A stretch of DNA of 8,474 nt, taken from Clostridiales bacterium (GTDB taxonomy: Bacteria; Bacillota; Clostridia; Monoglobales; Firm-18). Position 1 is the stretch's first letter; each line of letters starts with the position of its first letter. Made by a program: the position numbers and the translations under genes. Shown here in pieces: positions 1 to 7,247 of this stretch. Below the pieces are notes generated by a model. It made no database searches, had not been told where the DNA came from, and worked only from the letters and a program-made list of their open reading frames with translations. The stretch is from contig JAIRSR010000016.1 in NCBI GenBank assembly GCA_031255355.1, positions 1-8,474 on the forward strand, given 5' to 3'.

Positions 1-1700
1 TCGATCACAACCGTGACGGCGAAGCGGATACGGTGATCGTATCGTCCTACAAAACCTACTTTGTCAGCAAAACGGGTGCGCTCGACCTTTCCGTTACCGA
101 TCAATACCTACAGCCGCCCATTCGCTTGGACGACGGCAGGAAGTACAGGATTTTGCGGGACGGCGAGGAAGTGCGCTTGGACGCGGTAAAGGCAAACACG
201 GTGCTTATGGTGTACGCCGACCGCGAAAAATTATCCGTCGGCGGCGCGGCGGTCATCGATGAGGCGTCCACGCTGTACACGATGATTTTGTGCGCCGATA
301 CCGTCACCGGGACGGTGGACGAAGCGGACGCCGAGGGCAACGTAAGCATCGACGGTGTTTTGTACAAGCAATCCGCGCAGTTCCGCGCGGCGGCGAACAC
401 GCCGAACGGCGGCGTATCGCCGGTTAAGGCGGGGGACTTCGCGACGTATTATCTGGACAACTACGGACGGATCGCGGGTACGCTGTTTGACAAGCGCGAT
501 TTGGGCGGATACGGCTTTTTGGCGGGGATCGACGATACCGCGCGTCTTTCGTCCGTCGCGCGTTTGAAAATCTTTACTGCGGACGGCGTGATGAAAATTT
601 ATGAAATACAGAAAAAAGCGGAGTTCGGCGGCGTGAAAGGGGAGCCTGTCAGCAGTATTGTCGATCAAATCAAGGCAAGCGGCAAGGTGAAGCAACTGAT
701 TCACTACACCGTCAACGACGACGGGCGCATTACCGCGCTTAGCACGGCAACTGACAACACGGGCAACCCGCCCGGCGCGGCGGGGGATCGTTTTTCGCTG
801 GACCGGCGGTTTGACAGCGTAGAAGTGATGTACCACAGCGGCACGTTGGGTTCGCTGTACCGCCTTGGGCATGACGCGAAAATTTTTAAGATTCCCGTTG
901 ATTTACAGGGTGAGGTGCTTTCGGAGGATAAGTATTTCGCCATGACTTCGTTCAGCGACATGACGAAGTATAAAAACTTGGAATTGTATGATATTTCGGC
1001 GAACGATCTATCGGTTCGGGCGGTGGTGCTGTTGGACGACAGCGCGGCGGGCGGCGGCGACGCGGAATATAAGCAGGATATTTTCATTGTGGATAAAGTC
1101 GCGCGGGCAATCAACGACGACGGCGAGGAAACAGTGAAAATCAAGGGCTTCCGCTACGGCGCGGAGGCGGAAGTCGCGGCGCAGGACCTGGACTTGAAAA
1201 TGGGCGACTTAGCGGACGGTGAAATGTTCAGTACCTATCGCGGGGTGTACGCAAAGGACTTGCGGCGGGGCGACGTGATTCAGATTACGCAGGATAGTTT
1301 GGGCTATGTGTCCACGCTTCGGGTACTCGCGCATGACGTGGGCGGCTTTACGCGGGATATGGGCTTCGAGGGGATCAACAACGGCGTGATTAACGATATG
1401 AACATGAACGACGCGGATTACGAAGCGCCGACACAGGCGTATTATCCCGTTTCGTATTTCGGCATAGGCATGGTGGACGAAGTGCTGTCCAACGTGGCGT
1501 TGGTACACGTCGATAACAAGAATTACCCGGAAAAACGGCGTTCTTACTTCGCGATGGAGGGGCAAACGACGTTCTATGCCTACGACGTTGCCGCAGACGT
1601 GATTTATCCGTGCGATTTCGGCGATGTGGCGGCGGGGGATATTTTGGCGGTGCAGATTCGCGAGGGCAGAACCAGAACCATGTACATTGTAAAGAAATAG
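1..1700 (+). CDS. C-terminal part of a large beta-rich surface protein, probably SLH-anchored (5' truncated)
   Basis: The frame is open from the left edge (first whole codon at 3) to a TAG at 1698-1700, giving 565 visible residues; the GTG at 33 lies inside the protein and is not its start. I do not recognise a named family, but the visible part aligns with residues of about 380-895 of the minus-strand SLH protein ending at 4084. Shared landmarks (numbered from base 3) are a DGxxxxLD block near 53-60, VTGTVDEAD at 101-109 followed by SIDGVLYK, IHYTVNDDGRI at 233-243, KIFKIP then ELYDI at 293-331, GDVIQITQDSLG at 423-434 and a hydrophobic tail ending MYIVKK. The visible start, DHNRDGEAD, resembles a DxNxDGxxD calcium loop. 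An N-terminal signal peptide and SLH repeats are expected upstream but not seen. Only two cysteines are visible, which fits an exported protein. Its stop abuts the next gene. Role is inferred as structural cell-envelope protein. Confidence 0.85.
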   Translation, partial: DHNRDGEADTVIVSSYKTYFVSKTGALDLSVTDQYLQPPIRLDDGRKYRILRDGEEVRLDAVKANTVLMVYADREKLSVGGAAVIDEASTLYTMILCADTVTGTVDEADAEGNVSIDGVLYKQSAQFRAAANTPNGGVSPVKAGDFATYYLDNYGRIAGTLFDKRDLGGYGFLAGIDDTARLSSVARLKIFTADGVMKIYEIQKKAEFGGVKGEPVSSIVDQIKASGKVKQLIHYTVNDDGRITALSTATDNTGNPPGAAGDRFSLDRRFDSVEVMYHSGTLGSLYRLGHDAKIFKIPVDLQGEVLSEDKYFAMTSFSDMTKYKNLELYDISANDLSVRAVVLLDDSAAGGGDAEYKQDIFIVDKVARAINDDGEETVKIKGFRYGAEAEVAAQDLDLKMGDLADGEMFSTYRGVYAKDLRRGDVIQITQDSLGYVSTLRVLAHDVGGFTRDMGFEGINNGVINDMNMNDADYEAPTQAYYPVSYFGIGMVDEVLSNVALVHVDNKNYPEKRRSYFAMEGQTTFYAYDVAADVIYPCDFGDVAAGDILAVQIREGRTRTMYIVKK

Positions 1701-1703
1701 GTG
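1698..1703 (+). other. In-frame TAG-GTG gene junction
   Basis: The amber stop of the surface-protein gene and the GTG start of the GH29 gene are adjacent codons in one reading frame, with no spacer. Upstream of GTG there is only a weak purine run (AAAGAAA) and no AGGAGG-like site. Stop-restart coupling is the simplest reading; low-level amber readthrough would make a surface protein-hydrolase fusion. Confidence 0.8.
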
Positions 1704-3902
1704 ATTATTATTAAAGAGGGGCATTGGTACCACAGCGCGGCGACCGGCGTATTTTTGCATTGGGGTGCGCCGAACGGTACCCCGGTAGAGGAATTTGAAA
1801 AGAGTACGGAGGGGTGGGACGCGCGTGAATGGGTCGCGGCGGCAAAGAAACTACGCGCTTCCTACGTCACGTTGGCGGCGTTTCACAGCGATTTGAATTA
1901 CACCGTTCCGTGGAAGTCGAAAATCCCCGGGCTGACCAACAAAACCAAGCGTGATTTTTTGGGTGAGTTGCTGACCGAAGCGGGGCGGGCGGGCATTAAA
2001 GTGGTGGTATACATCACGTCCAGCCCGAACGGTACGCGGGGGGACGGCGCGGCGGGCTGTATCGACAATGACGCGTACAGGCGGTACAAGGGCGAGCCGT
2101 CCTTGCGCACGGAAACATCTTTCCTCGACTTCCAAGGCGTTTTGGCGAAAGAGGTCGTTTTGGAACTTATGGAAAACTATCCCGGGGTCGCGGGGTTTTG
2201 GTTCGACGGCTGGAACGATTCCGCCGTATGCGCGGAGGTGTTCCAAGCGGTACACGACAAAAACCCCGATTGCGTCAACATCAGGAACAACTTTTATCAA
2301 TCGCCGTACCCGCATGAGGACGTGATGTCACAGGAGTGCCTCGGCAAGGCGTATCGGGTGCCCTATGACGCGGCAAGCGCGTCGTGGCTAAGCGGGGACG
2401 CGGCTTCCGAATGGTGCTACGTGCCGTTCGGGGAATGGTACGCAAGCGGCGCGAAGCCCATCGTGCCTTGCGCGGTGCAAGAGCAGATAAAACTATTGAC
2501 GTCTATCATCACGGGCGGCTGGGTGCCGAAAGTGGGGCTGCCCCCCTACGCGAACGGCAAGTTTGCGCCGTTTGTGTACGACTACCTCAACGCCGCAGAC
2601 GCGTTCCTCTCATGGGCGGGGGACGCGCTGTTCGGCGGCGTTCCCGGGGGATTGATCGGCGGACGTTGGAATGACGGCGCGTACGGCTTTACGGCGCGGC
2701 GTGAGGAAGCGGGCATTTGCTATGTTTTCGTCGCGGACGCGCCGCGTCATGGCGGCAGTTTGACGCTGATTAACAACGGCTTTTCCGTAGAGCGGGTACG
2801 CGACGTGCGCACCGGGGAAGAGGTTCCGTTTTCCCTTGACGGCGGGACGCTGCGGATTCACGCGGCGGATTGGAGCGGGGTTGCGGAATGCGGCGTAATG
2901 ATTTTCGCTGTTTCGGCAAAAAGGCGGGAGGTTTGCGGCGCAACGGAAGTCAATCCCGACGCGGCTTTGCCGTATTCGGTCATCATAGAAGCGGAGCAAA
3001 AGGGCGGGTACGCGGGAATCGAGTTGACGGAAACGGACACTTCCCCCGCCGCGCTTGGCGGGTGGGGTGCGCCGCCGCCGCAACGACCGCGTGAATACGC
3101 GCTTTACAACGCGGAAACGGGCGTGAAACTCTTGGAGGGCGTGTTTGAAAATCAGAGGGGACGCAAGTGGATCCCTCTGCGCGGCGTTACGGCAAAGAAG
3201 TTCCGTCTGGAACTGCGTACCGGCTACGACACCCGCCCGACGGCTTCGGCGGCGTGCTGGGCGGGGGGCTGGGCGCAATATATTGACGATTGTATCAGTG
3301 TTTCCTCTAACGCCGCGCATGTCGTACAGTTCGCGGACAGCGCGAACGCGCTTTGGGAGGAAAATTGCGGGAACCGCGTGAAACGCGCGGACGGAATTAA
3401 AAAAGTCGTCTGCGGAAACGACGGCAAATTTTATTATATCGACACAGAGGATAACATCGTTGGCGCACAGCCGCGAATGAAAGCCGCCGAGGTCGCCGTT
3501 TCGTCGGCGGGGGAGATGTTTTGCGTCACCACGGACGGACGGCTCACGCGGGCGGGTTCGGAGGAAGTCCTCGCGGACGAGGTCAGCGGAATCGCGTTCG
3601 ATACGGAGGATACCTTATATATCGCGGCGGGGGGTAAGGCGTACCGTTACAAGGACGGACGGCTCACGCCGTATGCCATGCCGTATCGCGCGATGAAAAT
3701 CGCGCCGGGCAAGGCGCACGGCTACACGGCAATCGCAACGCCGACGGGGAAAGTGCATTTGATTAACGAGGCGGGCGATAATTCCTTTATCGCGGGGTAT
3801 CACTGTTGTGATTTGAATTGCGGCGCGAACGGTGTGTTGTGGCGCGTCATTGCGCCGGACGCGGGACGCGCGAATATTACCTGCGCACGGTTGTTTCGGT
3901 AG
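1701..3902 (+). CDS. GH29-family (alpha-L-fucosidase-like) glycoside hydrolase with propeller-like C-terminal extension
   Basis: This 733-residue protein shows GH29 landmarks in order: GVFLHWG (16-22), a degenerate AAFHSD at 59-64 where the family usually has KHHDGF, GFWFDGW at 165-171 with D169 in the place of the catalytic nucleophile, VNIRNN near 192-197, SEW at 236-238 in the acid/base region, and DALFGG at 308-313 in the place of the family's exaIYGT segment. A beta-sandwich follows to about 405. Residues 425-535 contain IIEAE and KKFRLEL, hints of a carbohydrate-binding or discoidin-like fold. Residues 560-733 carry repeated xDGxLxxxG strands that suggest a propeller. Family members remove alpha-L-fucose by retention; exact substrate is uncertain. 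GTG 1701 is the only ordinary start codon between the preceding stop and the HWG core, and it lacks a convincing ribosome site, so translation probably depends on coupling to gene 1. No signal peptide and 18 cysteines point to the cytoplasm. Confidence 0.85.
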   Translation: MIIIKEGHWYHSAATGVFLHWGAPNGTPVEEFEKSTEGWDAREWVAAAKKLRASYVTLAAFHSDLNYTVPWKSKIPGLTNKTKRDFLGELLTEAGRAGIKVVVYITSSPNGTRGDGAAGCIDNDAYRRYKGEPSLRTETSFLDFQGVLAKEVVLELMENYPGVAGFWFDGWNDSAVCAEVFQAVHDKNPDCVNIRNNFYQSPYPHEDVMSQECLGKAYRVPYDAASASWLSGDAASEWCYVPFGEWYASGAKPIVPCAVQEQIKLLTSIITGGWVPKVGLPPYANGKFAPFVYDYLNAADAFLSWAGDALFGGVPGGLIGGRWNDGAYGFTARREEAGICYVFVADAPRHGGSLTLINNGFSVERVRDVRTGEEVPFSLDGGTLRIHAADWSGVAECGVMIFAVSAKRREVCGATEVNPDAALPYSVIIEAEQKGGYAGIELTETDTSPAALGGWGAPPPQRPREYALYNAETGVKLLEGVFENQRGRKWIPLRGVTAKKFRLELRTGYDTRPTASAACWAGGWAQYIDDCISVSSNAAHVVQFADSANALWEENCGNRVKRADGIKKVVCGNDGKFYYIDTEDNIVGAQPRMKAAEVAVSSAGEMFCVTTDGRLTRAGSEEVLADEVSGIAFDTEDTLYIAAGGKAYRYKDGRLTPYAMPYRAMKIAPGKAHGYTAIATPTGKVHLINEAGDNSFIAGYHCCDLNCGANGVLWRVIAPDAGRANITCARLFR
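3533..3669 (+). repeat. 17-bp direct repeat within the GH29 gene, 120 bp apart
   Basis: GGACGGACGGCTCACGC occurs at 3533-3549 and again at 3653-3669. The spacing is exactly 40 codons and the copies encode equivalent DGRLT turns (residues 612-616 and 652-656). DTED also recurs at 581-584 and 634-637. This supports an internal repeat of about 40 residues, as in beta-propeller blades, in the C-terminal extension. Confidence 0.75.
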
Positions 3903-3979
3903 TTGGGTAGGATTTTGATAATTTATGCTGAAAGCGTTAGTACTTCGCCGCAACCCTTTGCCAAGGTGTGATTTCAATG

Positions 3980-4020
3980 ATTTCTTTTACAGAAAATTTT
4001 TAATTTTCTGTAAAAGAAAT
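3980..4020. repeat. Perfect 19-bp inverted repeat in the convergent intergenic region
   Basis: Left arm 3980-3998 (ATTTCTTTTACAGAAAATT) is perfectly complementary to right arm 4002-4020, with a TTT loop. It is A+T-rich in a G+C-rich setting and sits between two convergent genes. As RNA it forms a stem on either strand. It lacks a downstream U-run on the plus strand, so it is not a textbook terminator for the GH29 gene, though it could stop or stabilise that transcript. The rest of the 181-bp gap (3903-3979 and 4051-4083) shows no gene I can support. Confidence 0.85.
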
Positions 4021-4050
4021 ACCCCTCACGGGGGGAGTATCCCGGAGGGG
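4012..4050 (-). terminator. Probable intrinsic terminator of the minus-strand SLH gene
   Basis: Read on the minus strand, a G+C-rich stem pairs 4050-4045 with 4027-4022 and 4044-4041 with 4032-4029. One bulged A (4028) and an 8-nt loop complete it. The stem is followed by the T-rich run TATTTCTTTTA (4021-4011). It begins 34 bases past the stop codon. The T-run is also part of the right arm of the neighbouring A+T-rich inverted repeat, so the two structures are joined and may together insulate the convergent genes. Confidence 0.6.
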
Positions 4051-4083
4051 AGAGTGTGTTACAGGAGGTTGTAAAGCCTTGTG

Positions 4084-6771
4084 TTACTCTTTTATTATAA
4101 CTACTTCCGCAACCTCGCCCTTATAGAGCCGCAGGAAGACCCGACGCGCGTCGCCGTCGTCATACTTGGTGATATAACTTGCGTCCGCGACTGTCACTTG
4201 TGAGCCGGTGGGCTTGGTGAAGTCGTAGTTATAAACGATTGCTTTTTCGAGGTTGAAGTTGGTTTCGCTCATGTTGTTCGCAATCACGTTGACGGAGGCG
4301 GAGAACTTTCCGGATACTCTGCCGAGTACCGTTTCCATCTCTGTGCCGGTATGCGCCTCATACAGGAGCGCGTCCGCGCTGCCCCTCGTTCGCGCGTCGA
4401 ACAGCACCTTTACCTTGTCGATTTCGCCGCGCGCGTTCTTGGTGTATTGGATAATGTCGCCCGCCGTCAGCGGTGTGGTGTCCGTCGCGCCGCCGTCCGC
4501 TTTCACCAGCGTGGAAGCGTCTTTCGCAAGCAGTTCCACCGCTTCGCCGTTTTCTATGGCGTACAGTTTGCCGACGGTGACTCTATCCGCGTTTTGCGCG
4601 GAACTGAGTTTCGTTACCACCGCGATCGGCGATTCCGCGTTTGTGTTCCCGCTGCTGTTCTTAACGATTACGACTTTCGCGGTAAGGTCGTCCGTGAGGT
4701 CATAAATTTCCACATCATAACTCGTTTTGTCCACGAACATTGCCATAGTCCTTACGGCGTAGTTATCCGTATCGTCGTCGCCCTCGGGAATGTCGAATAC
4801 AACGGTATCCGCGCTGACGTTAAACGCGCCTAACTTCCTTGACGCGCTCTTGTACTCCAAGCCGCCCTCGCCGGAAACATAATCCTTAGAAAACGCCGTT
4901 TTCATCGCCTTACCCGTACCGTTTGCCTCGGCGGTGTCGATATAATAAATCTTGCCGTCGGCGTTGACCTCATAGGTGATGAGTTGGGGAACATTGCCGC
5001 CGTTCGCCGTTTTTATCGCCGTGAGCGCGGCTTCGGAGGTGAGGTTGGATACCGTGTTGACCCTTACTTTTGTCGCCGCGTCCATTACAACCGTTTCGCC
5101 GTTCCTGCCGAACAACTCCAATTGCAGTACGTTGTCGATAGAGCCTGTCGTTTCCGCCGCGACCAGATACGCGTAGTTGCTTCCCGCGACCGCCGTGGTG
5201 TCTACCGCCGCGATTTTGCCCTCTACGTCAAGGTAGAACGTGCCTTCCGTTTCAAGGACGAGCGCGGGCTGCCCCGCTTCGGTGTAGTTGTAGGCGACTT
5301 CATAAAACGTGCCGTTAATCAGCACTCTTTCGTCGTCAATCTCGGTAATTTTACCCGTCACCGTTTGGGTGGAAACACGCACATCGATTACCGTCGCGTT
5401 TTCCAACCTCGGCTGATCCATCGCTACCGAAAGAATGTTCCACTCGGCGATGTCCGTAAGCCCGATCGCCTTGCCGTCCTTGGTAATCGAAAACTGAATG
5501 TTGCGGTCGGCGGGGTCGAGCGTCAGCGAGAGCAGGTTGTATTTATCCGTCACGCGGTGACTTGCCGCCGATACGTCGTCCACAACGATATTCTGATACT
5601 CCGTTACAAAGACGTAACCGATTTCGTCCGTCCGCGCGGAATCGACCAGCGTAACGTTGCCGGATTTCAGCGTGTTCAGGTTCGCGAGGTCATAGCCCGG
5701 GTTCGCTACGCCGTTGTAAAACACCGTCGCGTCCTGCTTGATTGTGATTTCCAGCGGCTTTCTGTCCGTTTCCTTGTTCAGCCAATAGTATAAGGTCTTG
5801 CGCTGTCCCGCGTCGCCCGTCAGCCTGTCGATGTCAGATGCCGCAACCGTCGTAATTTCGTCCTTGTTGGTGTTGTTGCGGACGAGGATCAGCACCGCGT
5901 CGGTGTTTTCACTTTCTTGATACACATAGTAAATGACGTTTCGCGCGAGGTAATCCGCCGCGTCTGTCGTGCCCGTCCTGTAGGTTACGGTGTCGCCGCC
6001 GTCCGTCTTGATGTTGACTTCGTCTTTGCGGAGCGTCGAGGTGCCCGTCAGGTTCGTTTTGCTGTTCGCCACGACTTGACCGTACATCTTAGTAACGTCT
6101 AATTTTTCCGTTAAAATCTGCTTGTCCACGACTTCGTAACTCTCGTTCGCGCCGTAACTCGTCTTTTCCATCATGTCGATCGTCAGCGCGTTGTACGCCA
6201 TGATCGCGACTGTGCCTCTTGTGACCGCCGCATCCGCGCCCGTTGCGATTACGCCGTTTTTCAACAGCCCGATTTGCCCCGCGACCACGGTGTACCCGGT
6301 GGGGAAGCCGCCGTTGGAGACCGCGCTCGGCTCGTAACCGAGGATACGGACGATGACCGTTACCGCTTCCGCGTAGGTGATGTGGTCATCCGGGCGGAAT
6401 GTGCCGGTATCGTCGCCGATGACATAGCCTTGCTGCGCCGCGACACTGATATAGCCCGTCGCCCAATGCCCCGCGACTACATCGGGGAACTGCGCCGATA
6501 CCGAGGAGGCTTCGGCGACCTCTGAAAGCCCCGAAAGGTATACCGCGATTTTCGCGAACTCTGAACGGAGGATTCCGTCCTCTAACCGAAACGCGCCGTC
6601 TTCCGCGTCGCCGACCATGATTTCAAGTGCCTTGAGCAGTGCCGCCGGTTCCTCGTACTTCGTGCCGGCTACATCGGGCGGCAGTTCCGCTCCGTGTGTT
6701 ACCGCCGCCGTCAGCCCGAGGACCATTGCGCACGCGATAACAAAGGAAGTCATTCGTTTGAGCGTTTTCAT
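4084..6771 (-). CDS. Secreted SLH-domain surface protein with long beta-rich C-terminal region
   Basis: The start chosen is ATG at 6771-6769. It is preceded by AAGGAGG at a 9-nt spacing and opens a typical Sec signal peptide (basic MKTLKR, then a hydrophobic stretch to about 23, cleavage near 23-28). A GTG at 6939 would add 56 unlikely residues before the signal. The product has 895 residues. SLH-like repeats lie at about 32-82, 95-148 (FPDVVAGHW...GTFRPDDHIT) and 157-202. Such repeats bind secondary cell-wall polysaccharide at the cell surface. The usual TRAE motif is altered: LRSE, TYAE and TRGT. Residues 240-895 are beta-rich with DxxGKI-type turns, and those beyond about 380 match gene 1 at the left edge. 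No catalytic motif was seen. The only cysteine is in the signal peptide. It ends in VVIIKE and TAA. Likely an S-layer or envelope structural protein with its own promoter and terminator; exact role unknown. Confidence 0.9.
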   Translation of the reverse strand: MKTLKRMTSFVIACAMVLGLTAAVTHGAELPPDVAGTKYEEPAALLKALEIMVGDAEDGAFRLEDGILRSEFAKIAVYLSGLSEVAEASSVSAQFPDVVAGHWATGYISVAAQQGYVIGDDTGTFRPDDHITYAEAVTVIVRILGYEPSAVSNGGFPTGYTVVAGQIGLLKNGVIATGADAAVTRGTVAIMAYNALTIDMMEKTSYGANESYEVVDKQILTEKLDVTKMYGQVVANSKTNLTGTSTLRKDEVNIKTDGGDTVTYRTGTTDAADYLARNVIYYVYQESENTDAVLILVRNNTNKDEITTVAASDIDRLTGDAGQRKTLYYWLNKETDRKPLEITIKQDATVFYNGVANPGYDLANLNTLKSGNVTLVDSARTDEIGYVFVTEYQNIVVDDVSAASHRVTDKYNLLSLTLDPADRNIQFSITKDGKAIGLTDIAEWNILSVAMDQPRLENATVIDVRVSTQTVTGKITEIDDERVLINGTFYEVAYNYTEAGQPALVLETEGTFYLDVEGKIAAVDTTAVAGSNYAYLVAAETTGSIDNVLQLELFGRNGETVVMDAATKVRVNTVSNLTSEAALTAIKTANGGNVPQLITYEVNADGKIYYIDTAEANGTGKAMKTAFSKDYVSGEGGLEYKSASRKLGAFNVSADTVVFDIPEGDDDTDNYAVRTMAMFVDKTSYDVEIYDLTDDLTAKVVIVKNSSGNTNAESPIAVVTKLSSAQNADRVTVGKLYAIENGEAVELLAKDASTLVKADGGATDTTPLTAGDIIQYTKNARGEIDKVKVLFDARTRGSADALLYEAHTGTEMETVLGRVSGKFSASVNVIANNMSETNFNLEKAIVYNYDFTKPTGSQVTVADASYITKYDDGDARRVFLRLYKGEVAEVVIIKE

Positions 6772-6780
6772 TGATTTTTT

Positions 6781-6787
6781 CCTCCTT
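6781..6787 (-). promoter_or_regulatory. Ribosome binding site deciding the SLH gene start
   Basis: AAGGAGG on the minus strand ends 9 nt before ATG 6771-6769. This strong site, with the signal peptide directly after the ATG, rules out the longer in-frame GTG start at 6939. Confidence 0.85.
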
Positions 6788-6964
6788 AGAATTTTGTGAA
6801 CCGCTTGCTTTTTACCCTGTGTCTTCTCATACTCCGCTGTGAAACACAAAGCCTCACCTCCCGTAACTCTTTCGGGAAGGGGGGTACCGCGCCGCGCGGC
6901 TTGCCGCCGTTCCCTTTCTGTAATGCCGTTCCGTTGCACATCTCACCGCAGTAAGCGTTTTACA

Positions 6965-6974
6965 TAACGCGTTA
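6965..6974. promoter_or_regulatory. Palindrome TAACGCGTTA, possible operator
   Basis: A perfect 10-bp palindrome lies within a larger symmetric area: ACATAAC at 6962-6968 is complementary to GTTATGT at 6984-6990. It would fall just downstream of the proposed minus-strand transcription start, a common repressor position. No regulator is encoded in the window, so function is speculative. Confidence 0.35.
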
Positions 6975-7004
6975 CATCTTGGTGTTATGTCAACCACGTG
7001 TTCT

Positions 7005-7033
7005 ATATTACAGCATTTCGCCGTTGTACGCAA
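7005..7033 (-). promoter_or_regulatory. Candidate sigma-A promoter for the minus-strand SLH gene
   Basis: On the minus strand, TTGCGT (7033-7028) and TAATAT (7010-7005) are separated by exactly 17 bp. Matches to consensus are moderate. An alternative -35, an exact TTGACA at 6993-6988, lacks a good -10 at normal spacing. Either would give a leader of roughly 170-230 nt before the ATG. Confidence 0.4.
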
Positions 7034-7067
7034 GCCTAAATTTTTTCCACTTTTGGAATAATAACTG

Positions 7068-7096
7068 TTGAAATATGTGTAGGGTTATGGTATTAT
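7068..7096 (+). promoter_or_regulatory. Sigma-A-type promoter for the right-hand SLH gene
   Basis: TTGAAA (7068-7073) and TATTAT (7091-7096) are spaced by 17 bp, each matching the consensus at five of six positions. Transcription would start near 7103, leaving a leader of about 145 nt. A short inverted repeat, TTCCA-CTTT-TGGAA (7045-7058), lies just upstream of the -35. Confidence 0.65.
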
Positions 7097-7150
7097 GGTA
7101 ATATGGAACTATGAGGTTTGTGTTTGAGGTCTGCGTTGATTACGCCGCAA

Positions 7151-7185
7151 CCTCCGCCGTCTGCCGCGCGTCAGCGGCGCGGAGG
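7151..7185 (+). other. G+C-rich hairpin in the leader of the right-hand SLH gene
   Basis: CCTCCG (7151-7156) pairs with CGGAGG (7180-7185). Inside it CCG (7157-7159) pairs with CGG (7175-7177) and CTG (7161-7163) with CAG (7172-7174), with small bulges. It would form in the 5' leader about 60 nt before the start codon. No T-run follows, so it is not a terminator; mRNA stabilisation is possible. I recognise no known riboswitch class. Confidence 0.4.
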
Positions 7186-7231
7186 AATCGGTTCGGGGAG
7201 CGGCGGAAGTTCTTTGCGCCCTCTCACAGAA

Positions 7232-7238
7232 AGGAAGG
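7232..7238 (+). promoter_or_regulatory. Ribosome binding site of the right-hand SLH gene
   Basis: AGGAAGG lies 9 nt before ATG 7248-7250, which directly opens a signal peptide. This fixes the start. Confidence 0.75.
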
Positions 7239-7247
7239 GTTATAAAG

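Noticed and set aside
231..872. Minus-strand open frame of 213 codons inside gene 1
   Set aside because: Antisense shadow of the surface-protein gene; composition is typical of reverse-strand translation.
2610..3320. Minus-strand open frame of 236 codons inside the GH29 gene
   Set aside because: Antisense shadow with arginine-rich low-information composition and no ribosome site or family resemblance.
1698..3902. Reassigned amber codon as a general genetic-code change
   Set aside because: Reading through TAG 3900-3902 adds only a short tail ending at a TGA near 3969 with no domain, and the other genes have normal lengths.
4063..4203. AGGAGG followed after 12 nt by GTG and a 40-codon plus-strand frame
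   Set aside because: The frame lies almost wholly antisense to the end of the SLH gene, the spacing is long, and the peptide shows no recognisable feature.
4984..5793. Plus-strand open frame of 269 codons inside the minus-strand SLH gene
   Set aside because: It is arginine- and valine-rich antisense translation of a well-supported gene, with no recognisable domain. Long antisense frames are common in G+C-rich coding DNA.
6772..6939. 56-residue N-terminal extension of the minus-strand SLH protein from GTG 6939
   Set aside because: It would bury the signal peptide, and a strong ribosome site sits directly before ATG 6771.
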